Shown here: positions 9,001 through 16,786 of the stretch, piece by piece | Position numbering within the stretch: position 1 is the stretch's first letter | Layout: each line of letters begins with the position of its first letter | From: Paracoxiella cheracis | GTDB lineage: Bacteria; Pseudomonadota; Gammaproteobacteria; Coxiellales; Coxiellaceae | Length of the DNA stretch: 34,021 nucleotides | Reading direction: 5' to 3' | Assembly (NCBI RefSeq): GCF_049348705.1 | Contig: NZ_CP186487.1 | Coordinates: 1 to 34,021 of the forward strand | Notes under the pieces: generated by a model | The model's input: only the letters and a program-made list of their open reading frames with translations | Databases searched by the model: none | What the model was told of the DNA's origin: nothing | Made by a program: the position numbers and the translations under genes

Positions 9001-9766
9001 TGAGCAAAATGGAGATGGCTTGACGGGCTGGATAGCCCTGGCGCGCTATGCGCCTGATGACTTAAAGACAGCGCTTGAATTTGTGAGTACGAAGGAACAA
9101 AAAGAGCGTATGGTGGCTGCGTTGTGTCAGAAGGGACGACAAAATTGGACAGGCTGGATGGTGTTGGCGCGGTATGCGCTTGATGACTTAAAGACAGTGC
9201 TTGAATATGTGTGCACGGAAGAGCAAAGATATAATATGGTGGCCGCCCTGTGTCAGAAAGAACGTCAGGGCTTGACAGGCTGGCAAATGATTATGCGTGA
9301 TTCAGCGGCGATAGAAAAAATATATCAATGGCCGGATGTCGGCAAATATATTAGACTTTTGTTATATGCTACTGACACGGTGACTCAGGATCACCTTTCT
9401 AAAATACAAAAGAACGAGTTGTTACGCCAAGCGTTGGATATTATATCTAATTATTTATATAGTTCTGGGACTGGTGTTTTCTCGTGGTTGCGACATGCTG
9501 GAGGTAAATTAGCGTCAAAGCAGTGTATTACTAAGCTTATAGATCTAAACATAAACAAAAACGATATAAATACCAGTATTTGTAAGATAATGTCTCAATG
9601 GGTAAGTCATTCAAACAATCATAACTCTTCACGATCTTCGTTTTTAAATAATTCAGTATTATTCGGTTGCAATTCGAACCATAGAGAGGCTGGTGCTGAG
9701 TCACCAGAGCCTGTGCGCAAGTGTTCCGTAAGAGAGCGTTGGCTTTGTTGCCTAACTAAAACATGA
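6071..9766 (+). CDS. Large protein with ~14 tandem 42-residue repeats; C-terminus cut by an IS
   Basis: The 1231-aa product has an N-terminal region of about 480 residues with no family I recognise (mostly helical in character, no signal peptide), then about fourteen repeats of 42 residues (about 481-1069) with the pattern GWTGWMVLARYAP..LKT.LEFVST.EQK..VV.ALC.Q, and a C-terminal region of about 160 residues. The repeat looks like a two-helix solenoid unit. Repeats 2-7 are nearly identical in pairs at DNA level. AGAGG eight bases before the ATG supports the start. The last eight codons (WLCCLTKT) are read from the end of the IS5 copy starting at 9741, so the native C-terminus is lost. Cytoplasmic or translocated; a secreted effector role is only a guess from repeat architecture and the LRR protein elsewhere on the plasmid. 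Confidence 0.85.
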   Translation: MSLEWIKDNLDPKLNEQAFEACPLKKELGLDEIQKKLSKDWEDQLCQRLVGLDVSGQEKIGTKDQAKRHLERHFDEKKYVHTAALIQQLQMAFWYATDSSSPLSLEVKERLLISINEGVQQCSEGLHNRLNFQLLILGEAENLKQLLTSVRTKMVRAAYASLSNNFGEVHTYNALSKLARDLGLGVPMANEEDPYRGYLNVRSASDHLAKIFKAEYRAFNLPNLIFDELEDIFKKLGYSGEKKDGYFYDTYAAIVERLKSIMPVLSKGIKKPFFYWANELCNEGAPLDTIVETIFIIENELCVIDINRKNIKKLILEQLIEEKFVNAESCRAFNSLRDCSKDDGNLFPISLIDDAQYYALVEVEQREITKKHSIALINRSLSDQGDFLIYVENFGLSGQLFLNYCEVLKNEPSALININSIEPKLKKIINDDEIWDSRYLVSWFWVAQNLLLGSADLLTTKQESLLDIFVQALFVKDKTNQSGWMALAQYYPGGFKEAFRLLQTEEQKNCLLFALCAQGQQGLTGWIVLAQCAPAVLKTMLEFVSTKEQKASVVDGLCIQGDQGWTGWMMLAERAPACLDTALKFVCTNKQRNDVVIALCAQDQQGLTGWIVLAQCAPAVLKTMLEFVSTKEQKASVVDALCIQGDQGWTGWMVLAERAPACLDTALKFVCTNKQRNDVVIALCAQDQQGLTGWIVLVQCAPAVLKTMLEFVSTKEQKASVVDALCIQGDQGWTGWMVLARCAPAVLKTMLKFVCTNKQKNDVVTALCAQDQQSVTGWIILARYATNCLKTALEFVSTDEQKASVVDALCIQGDQGWTGWMVLARCAPAVLKTMLEFVSTKEQKASVVAGLSQKTQNGWAGWIILARYATNCLKTALEFVGTEEEKQRIIALCKDGHQGSTGWMVLARYAPQSLNTLLRFVRTEQQKVDIVTALCEKGRQGWTGWIVLAQYASKTLNQTFGFVRTQTQKKCVADALYEQNGDGLTGWIALARYAPDDLKTALEFVSTKEQKERMVAALCQKGRQNWTGWMVLARYALDDLKTVLEYVCTEEQRYNMVAALCQKERQGLTGWQMIMRDSAAIEKIYQWPDVGKYIRLLLYATDTVTQDHLSKIQKNELLRQALDIISNYLYSSGTGVFSWLRHAGGKLASKQCITKLIDLNINKNDINTSICKIMSQWVSHSNNHNSSRSSFLNNSVLFGCNSNHREAGAESPEPVRKCSVRERWLCCLTKT
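7511..9276 (+). repeat. Tandem 126-bp repeats (42 aa), locally a 252-bp higher-order repeat
   Basis: About fourteen units of 126 bp. The sequence CAGGGCTTGACA recurs at 7631, 7883 and 8135, exactly 252 bp apart, so part of the array has grown by duplication of two-unit blocks. One unit near 8640-8760 is 41 codons. Outer units are more diverged than the central ones, the usual sign of expansion by unequal exchange inside the array. Confidence 0.95.
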
Positions 9767-10858
9767 ACAATCTATGTAATTTTTGCTGTCTATATTATAA
9801 TCAGCACCCCAGGGTTTTCAAGCAGAAGGCGGTTCATATGCCAAATAAATATCCAAACAAAAAAGGCTGGACGATTCCCAAGCAGAAATACAAGGTGAGC
9901 AATTGGCGTGAATATAATAATGCATTACGCAATCGTGCCAATATTGAAATCTGGATATCCGATGATATTATTCATTCGTGGTATGAAAAAGATCGTGTGT
10001 ATGATGGCAAAGGCGCACCCCAAAAGTTCACGGATCTTGCGATCATTACGTGCCATGAAATTCGGCAAGTTTTTCGTTTAGCGTTGAGGCAATGTCAAGG
10101 GTTTATGAATTCAATTTTCAAGATGAAAGCCCTTAATATAAAATCACCGGATTACAGTTGCTTGTCAAAACGGTTAGCGCTTTTAACTATTCAGTCGCCT
10201 CGTTACAGGAAAACGGAATCGGCAGATAAAAGCGTTGTGGCTATCGCCCTTGACTCCACTGGGTTAAAACGGTTTGGCAGAGGTGAATGGCATCAGGAAA
10301 CATATACATTATCAGCCAAACGGAGTTGGCGTAAATTGCATATAGCCGTTGATAATAAACATATTATTCATGGTAATGATTTAACGGATCGCTTTACGGC
10401 GGATTGCCAAAGCGTTGCAACGTTATCAAAGCAACTTACTTGCAAAGTGGGCCATGTCAGCGCCGATGGTGCCTACGATAAGAATCCTGTTTATGAAATA
10501 TTATCAAATTACTTTAAAGGAGCCGCTATAATAATGCCGCCTGATAGTGATGCTGTTTATGATAAAAATAATCATACACAACGTAATGGTAATGTTAAGC
10601 AACTAAAAGCATTGGGCCGAATGGCTTGGCAACGAATAAGACAATACGGTTATCGGAATTATTCAGAGTTGGCGATTCAACGCTACAAAAGAATATTGGG
10701 TAGTACGTTACATGCTCGAGATTTTGTACGGCAAAAAATCGAATCAATGATCGGTTGTGGTGTGTTAAATAAAATGACACGGCTAGGAATGCCGGCGAGT
10801 TATCGTTGCGCCTAAATTTTGCGACACAGACAAAGCCGTGAGGTTAGGCAACAAAGCC
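9741..10858 (+). mobile_element. IS5-family insertion sequence, intact copy (1118 bp)
   Basis: Inverted ends GGCTTTGTTGCCTAAC (9741) and GTTAGGCAACAAAGCC (ending 10858) bound a complete transposase gene. An interrupted copy at 28090-30225 is exactly 1018 bp longer, which equals its nested IS982 (1010 bp) plus an 8-bp duplication. No target duplication is visible at either side of this copy; the left flank is the repeat-protein gene and the right flank is a fragment of an IS3 element, so a rearrangement has probably happened. Confidence 0.9.
9838..10815 (+). CDS. IS5-family transposase (intact)
   Basis: The 325-aa protein starts at the ATG of MPNKYPNKKGW, preceded by AAGGCGG; an open extension of 25 codons upstream lies in the IS end and is not needed. 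It has the DDE layout of IS5-type transposases: IALDSTGLK (Asp139), VSADGAYDK (Asp210) and YSELAIQRYK (Glu277). It ends GMPASYRCA. The gene appears intact, and the identical-looking reading frame at 28187 onward shows recent copying. Confidence 0.95.
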   Translation: MPNKYPNKKGWTIPKQKYKVSNWREYNNALRNRANIEIWISDDIIHSWYEKDRVYDGKGAPQKFTDLAIITCHEIRQVFRLALRQCQGFMNSIFKMKALNIKSPDYSCLSKRLALLTIQSPRYRKTESADKSVVAIALDSTGLKRFGRGEWHQETYTLSAKRSWRKLHIAVDNKHIIHGNDLTDRFTADCQSVATLSKQLTCKVGHVSADGAYDKNPVYEILSNYFKGAAIIMPPDSDAVYDKNNHTQRNGNVKQLKALGRMAWQRIRQYGYRNYSELAIQRYKRILGSTLHARDFVRQKIESMIGCGVLNKMTRLGMPASYRCA

Positions 10859-10930
10859 ACGAGATTTAATTGTCATCGAACAGCTCCTAATTTTGTATTG
10901 TGAAGTGTCCCGAAATTCCGGTCTAGATCA
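10859..10930 (-). mobile_element. IS3-family end fragment (start of orfA)
   Basis: This 72-bp piece matches the terminal part of the IS3-family remnants at 21129-21234 and 21313-21604, including the terminal TGATCTAGACC and the first codons of orfA (MTIKSR, minus strand). It carries a few base changes relative to those copies. The rest of the IS is missing. Confidence 0.8.
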
Positions 10931-10931
10931 T

Positions 10932-10953
10932 GTTTTAGTTAGGCAACAAAGCC
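10932..10953 (-). mobile_element. Solo IS5 end
   Basis: These 22 bp are the reverse complement of the first 22 bases of the IS5 copy at 9741 (GGCTTTGTTGCCTAACTAAA and two more). No transposase accompanies them; they are what a recombination between IS5 copies would leave. Confidence 0.8.
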
Positions 10954-10969
10954 TGAGCCAATAGTTGAC

Positions 10970-12406
10970 GGGTCTGTAAATAAGATTGTGTAAATGCGAT
11001 AGTCAGGGAAAGGTCGTTAAAATTATACGGAGTCTTTGACTATGGCAATGAAAACCAATAAATTAGATCCACAGGTTGTGGAATATTTTCTCAAACATAC
11101 CAAGACCGCATCTGATATTTTCGGTGATACTGGTTTGTTAAAGGAGTTAAAAAAGGCACTGACGGAGCGTATTCTGGAAGGGGAGCTGACGGACGCGCTG
11201 GGTTATGCAAAACACGAAGTGTCTGGCCACAATAGTGGTAATTCCCGCAATGGGCACAGCCAAAAAACGATCAAAACAACAGATGGCGAGATGACCATTG
11301 AGGTTCCTCGTGATCGTAACAATGAGTTTGTACCGCAATTGATTCCAAAACATCAAACCCGCTTTGATGATTTGGATGACAAAATTATGAGTCTTTATGC
11401 ACGGGGTATGACTACCCGTGATATTCAAGATCAGTTGAAAGATTTGTATGGCACAACTATTTGTTCGAGTCTCATTTCTACAGTAACCAACGAAGTGATT
11501 GAAGAAGTGAAGGCTTGGCAAAGTCGTCCGTTGGACAAGGTGTATCCGATTGTGTATTTGGACGCTTTAGTGATTAAAGTGCAGCAAGATAAAAAGGTTA
11601 TCAATAAGGCATTGTATTTGGCTTTAGGAATTAATATCGATGGGCAAAAAGAATTGCTAGGTATTTGGATTAGCCAAAATGAGGGCGCTAAATTCTGGTT
11701 GAATGTATTAACGGAGTTAAAAAATCGAGGCCTAGAAGATATCCTGATTTGTTGCGTTGACGGGCTAACGGGCTTTCCTGATGCGATTGGCGCTGTGTAT
11801 CCTAACACTCAAGTACAGCTTTGCATTGTACACATGGTGCGGAATTCATTGCGCTATGTGGGTTGGAAAAAGAAAAAAGAAGTGGCCGCTGACTTAAAAG
11901 CTATTTATTCGGCCAGTACGGTTGAAGAAGCAGAATTGGCGCTGACGAGTTTCTCTGAGAAATGGGATGCTGAATTTCCCTCGATTGCCAAAAGTTGGTT
12001 GACTCATTGGGAGCGCATTGTGCCATTTTTTGCTTATCCGGCAGAAATTCGGAGGGTGATTTATACCACTAACGCTATTGAATCACTGAACATGAGTATC
12101 CGAAAAGTTATTAAAAATAAACGAGTTTTTCCGTCGGACGATGCCGCTTTAAAACAACTCTATTTAGGGTTAAAAAATATAGCCAAAAAATGGACCATGC
12201 CGATTCGAGACTGGGGTGCCGCCATGAATCGTTTTGCCCTTATGTTTGAAGATCGCCTGGCGGATTTTGTATAAAACTTAAAATTCATAAGAGAGGAAAT
12301 TAATTTGAACGCAATGTAGTTTTTGATAAAATTAAAAAATCAGTTAACACAATGGCTGATTCATAATTCTGACTGACGCGATTTACACAAACTAATAAAC
12401 AGTCCC
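10970..12406 (+). mobile_element. IS256-family insertion sequence, copy 2 (1437 bp)
   Basis: Same ends and length as copy 1. An exact 8-bp duplication TAGTTGAC lies at 10962-10969 and 12407-12414. The target was the right end of a zinc-ribbon IS6-like element: the pieces CAATAGTTGAC (left) and TAGTTGACTGAGTTTTTAAA (right) join to the same end sequence seen intact before 13705. Confidence 0.95.
11042..12274 (+). CDS. IS256-family (mutator-type) transposase
   Basis: A 410-aa transposase nearly identical to that at 2334-3566 (the one protein difference found is His at residue 63). Catalytic Asp174, Asp240 and Glu347 are present. Start chosen as for copy 1, with GGAG nine bases upstream. Both copies are in simple-insertion context with intact target duplications, so this family seems to be one of the most recently active on the plasmid. 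Confidence 0.95.
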   Translation: MAMKTNKLDPQVVEYFLKHTKTASDIFGDTGLLKELKKALTERILEGELTDALGYAKHEVSGHNSGNSRNGHSQKTIKTTDGEMTIEVPRDRNNEFVPQLIPKHQTRFDDLDDKIMSLYARGMTTRDIQDQLKDLYGTTICSSLISTVTNEVIEEVKAWQSRPLDKVYPIVYLDALVIKVQQDKKVINKALYLALGINIDGQKELLGIWISQNEGAKFWLNVLTELKNRGLEDILICCVDGLTGFPDAIGAVYPNTQVQLCIVHMVRNSLRYVGWKKKKEVAADLKAIYSASTVEEAELALTSFSEKWDAEFPSIAKSWLTHWERIVPFFAYPAEIRRVIYTTNAIESLNMSIRKVIKNKRVFPSDDAALKQLYLGLKNIAKKWTMPIRDWGAAMNRFALMFEDRLADFV

Positions 12407-12431
12407 TAGTTGACTGAGTTTTTAAAGAACC
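12407..12431 (+). mobile_element. Solo right end of the zinc-ribbon IS6-like element
   Basis: TAGTTGACTGAGTTTTTAAA followed by GAACC matches the right end of the complete element (13681-13705). With the CAATAGTTGAC left of IS256 it forms an end fragment split by IS256 copy 2. It directly abuts the complete copy starting at 12435. Confidence 0.75.
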
Positions 12432-12434
12432 ATG

Positions 12435-13705
12435 GGTTCTTTATTTTTTTTAGTTTTTGTGTATAATACGCTCCACCGTGTGGCTGTCTTTGCGGCCCGC
12501 GTTTTTATTTTCGTTCTATCTGTCTCCGCCAAATTGTTGGCTTGCGCTACAAGGAAAAGGAAACATGCCGGTTAACCTTATACAAAATACACCTGGAAAT
12601 CGACGAAGAGAAGCGTGCATCAAAGCATTTGCAAGAAGCAGCGAATACGCGGTTTTTTTATTAGCTGCATTCCCAACAGCGGCTTTGAATGGTTTGGCAG
12701 CTGTTTCAGGCGATGCAGGAGCGGCTGGAAACTTACACACTTTATGTGATTTGAAAAGGCTTTTAGATGAAGCGGGTACAGGCGGTTTTGTAAAATCTCA
12801 GTCTATGCTGTATTTTGTTCGTCCATTTAATGAACGATTGAGTGAGACTACCGGTATGAATTGTCCGCATTGTGATTCAAGTGTTACAAAGGGTTTAAAA
12901 AAGCTGACGTCTTTAGGGTATAAACAGTTTGTTTGCAGTGATTGTGGTAAGCAATTTAATCAACGCAGTGGCACAGCGTTGAACTTTATCATGTATCCAA
13001 CGGATGTGGTTAGGACGGTAGTTCAGTATTATTATCAGTTTAAAGTCAGTCTCCACGATGTAGTTGCGTTAATGGTGATGCGGGGTTTTCATGTAACGCA
13101 TCAAACGGTTCATAATTGGGTGCATCGTTTTGGTCCGGCGCTTGGGATGAGATTACGGGCACGCCGGTATCAAAAATCCAATGACCGTTGGCACGTCGAT
13201 TGTACTTATTTACGTATTGAAGGCCGTTGGTGTTATTTTTACAGGGCGATTGATGAAAAGGGCGATTTGATCGATGTCTATTTAAGTGATGTACGAGATC
13301 AGCAGGCCGCAGAAAACTTCTTCAAGCAGGCGGCTAAAACGAGTGGCATTTATCCTGAGCAAATCACGACTGATAAAGAGCCCGCCCTTTATCCTGCGAT
13401 CCAAGCTGTCTTTGGTGAGTATACCGACCATCGGGATAATAACTATTTGAATAATCGTATTGAGCAATCCCATCGAGGCATCAAATCACGTATGCGTGTG
13501 ATGAAGGGATTCAAGAATATATTTTGCGCATTACGGTTTTGTACAGTCTTTGAAGAAATACAGCAGTTTTTTAGAGAAACAAATAAAAATCTCAGGACAA
13601 TTCTATCTAAATTTCAAACCTTCAATCAATTATTCCAACAAGCTTTCTGAATAACTCTATTATAGAAGCATATGAGTCAATAGTTGACTGAGTTTTTAAA
13701 GAACC
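12435..13705 (+). mobile_element. IS6-like insertion sequence with zinc-ribbon transposase (about 1271 bp)
   Basis: The ends GGTTCTTTATTTTTTTTAG (12435) and, read inward from the right, GGTTCTTTAAAAACTCAGTC (ending 13705) give a short inverted repeat. A TATAAT at 12462-12467 lies just inside the left end, followed by a roughly 100-base untranslated stretch and a strong ribosome-binding site (AAGGAAAAGGAAAC). A truncated copy lies at 18446-18734. Confidence 0.75.
12565..13650 (+). CDS. IS6-like DDE transposase with zinc ribbon and an unusual N-terminal extension
   Basis: From the ATG at 12565 (after AAGGAAAAGGAAAC) the protein is 361 aa. Residues 98-361 form a recognisable transposase: zinc ribbon C100-x2-C103...C124-x2-C127, helix-turn-helix around 160-190, then the DDE domain with VDCTYLRIEGRW (Asp212), ITTDKEPALYP (Asp270) and NNRIEQSHRGIKSR (Glu300). 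The first ~97 residues, with Ala-rich FLLAAFPTAALNGLAAVSGD, are not part of the family's usual layout as I know it. They may be a captured coding segment, or translation may really start at the internal ATG at 12856 (MNCPHCDS), which has a weaker ribosome-binding site. Confidence 0.85.
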   Translation: MPVNLIQNTPGNRRREACIKAFARSSEYAVFLLAAFPTAALNGLAAVSGDAGAAGNLHTLCDLKRLLDEAGTGGFVKSQSMLYFVRPFNERLSETTGMNCPHCDSSVTKGLKKLTSLGYKQFVCSDCGKQFNQRSGTALNFIMYPTDVVRTVVQYYYQFKVSLHDVVALMVMRGFHVTHQTVHNWVHRFGPALGMRLRARRYQKSNDRWHVDCTYLRIEGRWCYFYRAIDEKGDLIDVYLSDVRDQQAAENFFKQAAKTSGIYPEQITTDKEPALYPAIQAVFGEYTDHRDNNYLNNRIEQSHRGIKSRMRVMKGFKNIFCALRFCTVFEEIQQFFRETNKNLRTILSKFQTFNQLFQQAF

Positions 13706-13784
13706 ATCCGATCTATCGGACAGAAAATATGTCCCATAAATCTCAACTGTCAGATCAAGTCGAGAGTTCTACAGGGTGAAAAAA

Positions 13785-14234
13785 ATGAAATATACACTGA
13801 CTGTTCTGCTTTACCTAAGCACTATCCTCATTTGCAGTTCTGTTCTCGCGCAAAGCAACCAAGATCATAAAGTAACCGTGTACTTAAAACATATTAAAGC
13901 TTTAAAGAATAATGGATCGCCCGCATCAGAAATAGCTAACCAACAATGCGAGCACCAATATAACACACTGCTTGGTTCGCCAGTAAACGCCGTTTTCACA
14001 CCCGAAGAGCAGGGAAAAGTTGATACCATAGTAGTCTACCAGGGTGTCCGTGTACAAATGTCTCAAACAGGTAATAAATCTACACACAATGCAATTGCAA
14101 CCAACCCACCTGGGCTGGCTGATGTAAAAGAGATTTTTTACAAAATTACAAATAGTTATACTGATCCAGAAGCTCTGATCAGTTATCTTAATAGAAAGGA
14201 TTCACGCACTCAATGTGTACTATCAGGTTTTTGA
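13785..14234 (+). CDS. Small secreted protein of unknown function
   Basis: The product (149 aa from ATG 13785; a GTG three codons upstream is possible) starts with a clear signal peptide: a basic N-terminus, the hydrophobic run YTLTVLLYLSTILICSSV, and a likely cleavage after VLA before QSNQ. The mature part of about 125 residues has three cysteines and no family I recognise. It is expected in the periplasm or outside. GGGTG lies six bases upstream of the ATG. It stands alone between two ISs, with an IS6 copy starting 11 bases after its stop. The same 14-bp motif TGTCAGATCAAGTC occurs upstream (13748-13761) and beyond the IS6 (15114-15127). Confidence 0.7.
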   Translation: MKYTLTVLLYLSTILICSSVLAQSNQDHKVTVYLKHIKALKNNGSPASEIANQQCEHQYNTLLGSPVNAVFTPEEQGKVDTIVVYQGVRVQMSQTGNKSTHNAIATNPPGLADVKEIFYKITNSYTDPEALISYLNRKDSRTQCVLSGF

Positions 14235-14245
14235 TGATAAAACAC

Positions 14246-15086
14246 GGCTCTGTCGCAATTAATTCACGTAAATACAATATTGCTTATGCGCATTTTTCCT
14301 GGTCGCAATTAGGCTGCGAGTGCATAGAATTGTTCAAACACAGCCATATTAGCAGCATTTTTATACTGACCTTTTTGGAGCATGTGATGTAATTCAATCC
14401 CAGCTAAAGTTGCCTCAGCTGTATCAAACGATTTAAATCCCATCATCGGTTTTATAATTCTTTTAATGCTGCGATGATCTTGCTCCACAATATTATTTAA
14501 ATATTTTATGTCACGAACAAAAATAGTTATGAAAACTCCACAAATCATCGATAATAATGTCAATATTAAATTAATCGATTTTAAGGCTGATTTATTTGAT
14601 CCACTTTTATCAATGGTAACTTTCTTTGGTAGCCCATGAGTCCCGATCGCTTTCTTGAAAAAGCGTTTCGCCGCTTGTTTATCGCGTTGTTTCGATAGTA
14701 AAAAGTCGATCGTATTACCCTCTTTATCAACAGCGCGATATAAATAATGCCAATCGCCTTTTACTTTGATGTAGGTTTCGTGCATTCTCCAACTACCACC
14801 GACAGGAGATTTATGTTTTTTCCGGAATTCTGCTTCCAATAAGGGCGCGTATTTAATAACCCAACGATTTATTGTGGAGTGATCTACATTGACTCCTCTT
14901 TCTAGCATGAGTTCTTCAATATTTCGGTAGCTCAGCGCGTAAGCTAAATACCAGCGCACCGCCATCAAAATAATCCCCTTCTCAAAATGGCGCCATTTGA
15001 AATTGATCATATCACATCCTTCTACGTAGATAATTCACTATAAGCCATCAATTATACACACCGGCTTCGAGATTTGCGACACAACC
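14246..15086 (-). mobile_element. IS6-family insertion sequence, copy 1 (841 bp)
   Basis: Ends GGCTCTGTCGCAATTAATTC (14246) and, read inward from 15086, GGTTGTGTCGCAAATCTCG, share a typical IS6-type terminal repeat. Length 841 bp equals that of the copy at 25606-26446. No 8-bp duplication is seen, as often after IS6 cointegrates or recombination. Confidence 0.9.
14309..15010 (-). CDS. IS6-family transposase, catalytic Asp replaced by His
   Basis: The 233-aa IS6-type transposase has an N-terminal helix-turn-helix (LSYRNIEELMLERGV) and a DDE domain. At residue 77, where copies 3 and 4 read RMDETYIK, this copy reads RMHETYIK, so the first catalytic Asp is lost; Asp134 (TIDKSGSNK) and Glu176 (NNIVEQDHRS) remain. 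It also has Glu206 (AGIELHH). The protein is probably inactive, although the IS could still be moved in trans. Confidence 0.9.
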   Translation of the reverse strand: MINFKWRHFEKGIILMAVRWYLAYALSYRNIEELMLERGVNVDHSTINRWVIKYAPLLEAEFRKKHKSPVGGSWRMHETYIKVKGDWHYLYRAVDKEGNTIDFLLSKQRDKQAAKRFFKKAIGTHGLPKKVTIDKSGSNKSALKSINLILTLLSMICGVFITIFVRDIKYLNNIVEQDHRSIKRIIKPMMGFKSFDTAEATLAGIELHHMLQKGQYKNAANMAVFEQFYALAA

Positions 15087-15140
15087 TTAAATTTTACTCT
15101 AACTGACCAGGAGTGTCAGATCAAGTCTGAAGGTTTACAA

Positions 15141-15156
15141 GTTAGGCAACAAAGCC
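15141..15156. mobile_element. Solo IS5 terminal repeat
   Basis: GTTAGGCAACAAAGCC is an exact IS5 terminal repeat without any attached transposase. It marks the left edge of the acyltransferase gene pair. The 15087-15220 gap otherwise shows only the 14-bp motif at 15114-15127 and no clear promoter. Confidence 0.7.
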
Positions 15157-15220
15157 TTGACGATCTTAGAAAGATTCTTTAACCTGGAAAATAGGACGGC
15201 CTGAGAAATTAGTAAAAACA

Positions 15221-16786
15221 ATGACGAGAATTAATGCCAAAGTTAATTGCTTATTTTTTTTATTTATATTATTAATAATCGCTTTTATATATTTTTATTT
15301 ACATAAATTAAGCCAATATGGTTTCGTGCCTTTAAGATATTTATTACTTTTCTCTGTAATAATTTCATTTTTTTTCTCATGGGTTAGACTGCCCAGAATT
15401 AAGTTCAGATTTTTTTTAGCGCTAACAGCATTATCAATGACACTTTGGATACTTACTTTCAAATTTGAAAGAAACATTTCAGCTTTGATAGTGAATATTT
15501 TCGTCTCATCCCCTAATAACCTACTTTTCTGGTCAACGGTAATTAGCTTTCATGCGTTACTAATTTCTATTCTATGGAAGGATGAAAGTAAAAGGGCATT
15601 GACGGCTTATTGCGTTTCTATCATCATTGCATTATCTTTATTTTTAAGTTTTGGAATGCAGCTGTCAGCCGCATATTTAAAGAATTCTTATCAAATCTAT
15701 TCTGTCTATAAAATTGCGCAACTGCAACAAAGTCATGGTGGTTATTATCTTCCAATGAATGCAGAATATCAGTATAAAATGGCGCTTCTCAAAATAAGAA
15801 AACCTGAAATCATTATACTTGGCACATCTCGTGTTCTTGGATTCCGACAATGGATGTTTAACGTTTCATTTGTTAATATGGGGCGTACCTTTGGTGACGT
15901 GGCAATGCTTTCAACTGTAAAAGATATTTTGAGAATCCATAAGCCTAAAGTAATAATTTGGGGGATAGACTGGTGGGATTTTATTCAAAATAGCCGGACT
16001 CAGTGGGCCAAAAGAAACTATAATGGCACAGAAATAGTATTTCCACAGTTATTAATGCCGTATGAATGGATTTTTCAAGGAAAAATTAGTTTGACAGAAT
16101 TTATTCAAGTTGCGCTAAAAAGAACTGCCAATGGCCTTGACAATAATTCTTTTAGTGTTCCTGCAAGGCATCATGTTGAAGGTTATGCAAAAGATGGTTC
16201 TATTCATTACTTTGCTGCATTACAAGCTCTGACCTCTAGTAGTTACAGATTCCGAAAAGCATTGCGTGAAATTTTGACCTCCGCACCGAAATCAGGATAT
16301 TTTCAAGTAGGAAAAAATATCCCTAGGAAAAAATGGGTTGAGTTTCGTCAGCTACAAAGACTACTTAAAAACAGAGATGTTATTCTTATCACTTACTTAA
16401 TCCCTGAACCAACACCAATAATGGCTGCTATGAAACAATCTCACCATTATGGCTATCTGGATGAATTACAAAATGATGCTAATAGATTAAATCCCTTTTT
16501 TTACGATTACATGAATCCTAAGAAACTTGAAGCTTCATCATGTGAGTTCATTGACGATTTACATTCAGGGGATATAATGTCCATGAGAATTTTGCTGATG
16601 CTATCTCGGGACCATCATAACGGCTTGTATAAATATATTAATGAAAGGAAATTACAAATGCTTGTTAATACTTATGCAGGCCGAGCTAGTATACCTATTC
16701 CTAATGATAGGAATAGCGTACACGAAACTGATTTTTTAGGAATGGGGTGTCATAAAAAGGATATAAATCTTTCGAATGCTTTTTAA
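15221..16786 (+). CDS. Membrane-anchored SGNH-type (AlgJ/AlgX-like) protein, putative polysaccharide O-acyltransferase partner
   Basis: The 521-aa product has about five hydrophobic segments in its first 150 residues (for example LFFLFILLIIAFIYFYLH), then a soluble domain. It shows SGNH-hydrolase-like landmarks: IIILGTSRVLGF, with Ser203 in the block I position, and FIDDLHSG, where Asp445-x-x-His448 fits block V. Such proteins pair with MBOAT transmembrane acyltransferases and transfer the acyl group to a polymer in the periplasm. The following MBOAT gene overlaps by 11 bp, which supports this pairing. The acceptor (exopolysaccharide, LPS or other) cannot be read from sequence. No good ribosome-binding site precedes the ATG. 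Family assignment is by motif and context; it is not a close AlgJ copy. Confidence 0.75.
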   Translation: MTRINAKVNCLFFLFILLIIAFIYFYLHKLSQYGFVPLRYLLLFSVIISFFFSWVRLPRIKFRFFLALTALSMTLWILTFKFERNISALIVNIFVSSPNNLLFWSTVISFHALLISILWKDESKRALTAYCVSIIIALSLFLSFGMQLSAAYLKNSYQIYSVYKIAQLQQSHGGYYLPMNAEYQYKMALLKIRKPEIIILGTSRVLGFRQWMFNVSFVNMGRTFGDVAMLSTVKDILRIHKPKVIIWGIDWWDFIQNSRTQWAKRNYNGTEIVFPQLLMPYEWIFQGKISLTEFIQVALKRTANGLDNNSFSVPARHHVEGYAKDGSIHYFAALQALTSSSYRFRKALREILTSAPKSGYFQVGKNIPRKKWVEFRQLQRLLKNRDVILITYLIPEPTPIMAAMKQSHHYGYLDELQNDANRLNPFFYDYMNPKKLEASSCEFIDDLHSGDIMSMRILLMLSRDHHNGLYKYINERKLQMLVNTYAGRASIPIPNDRNSVHETDFLGMGCHKKDINLSNAF

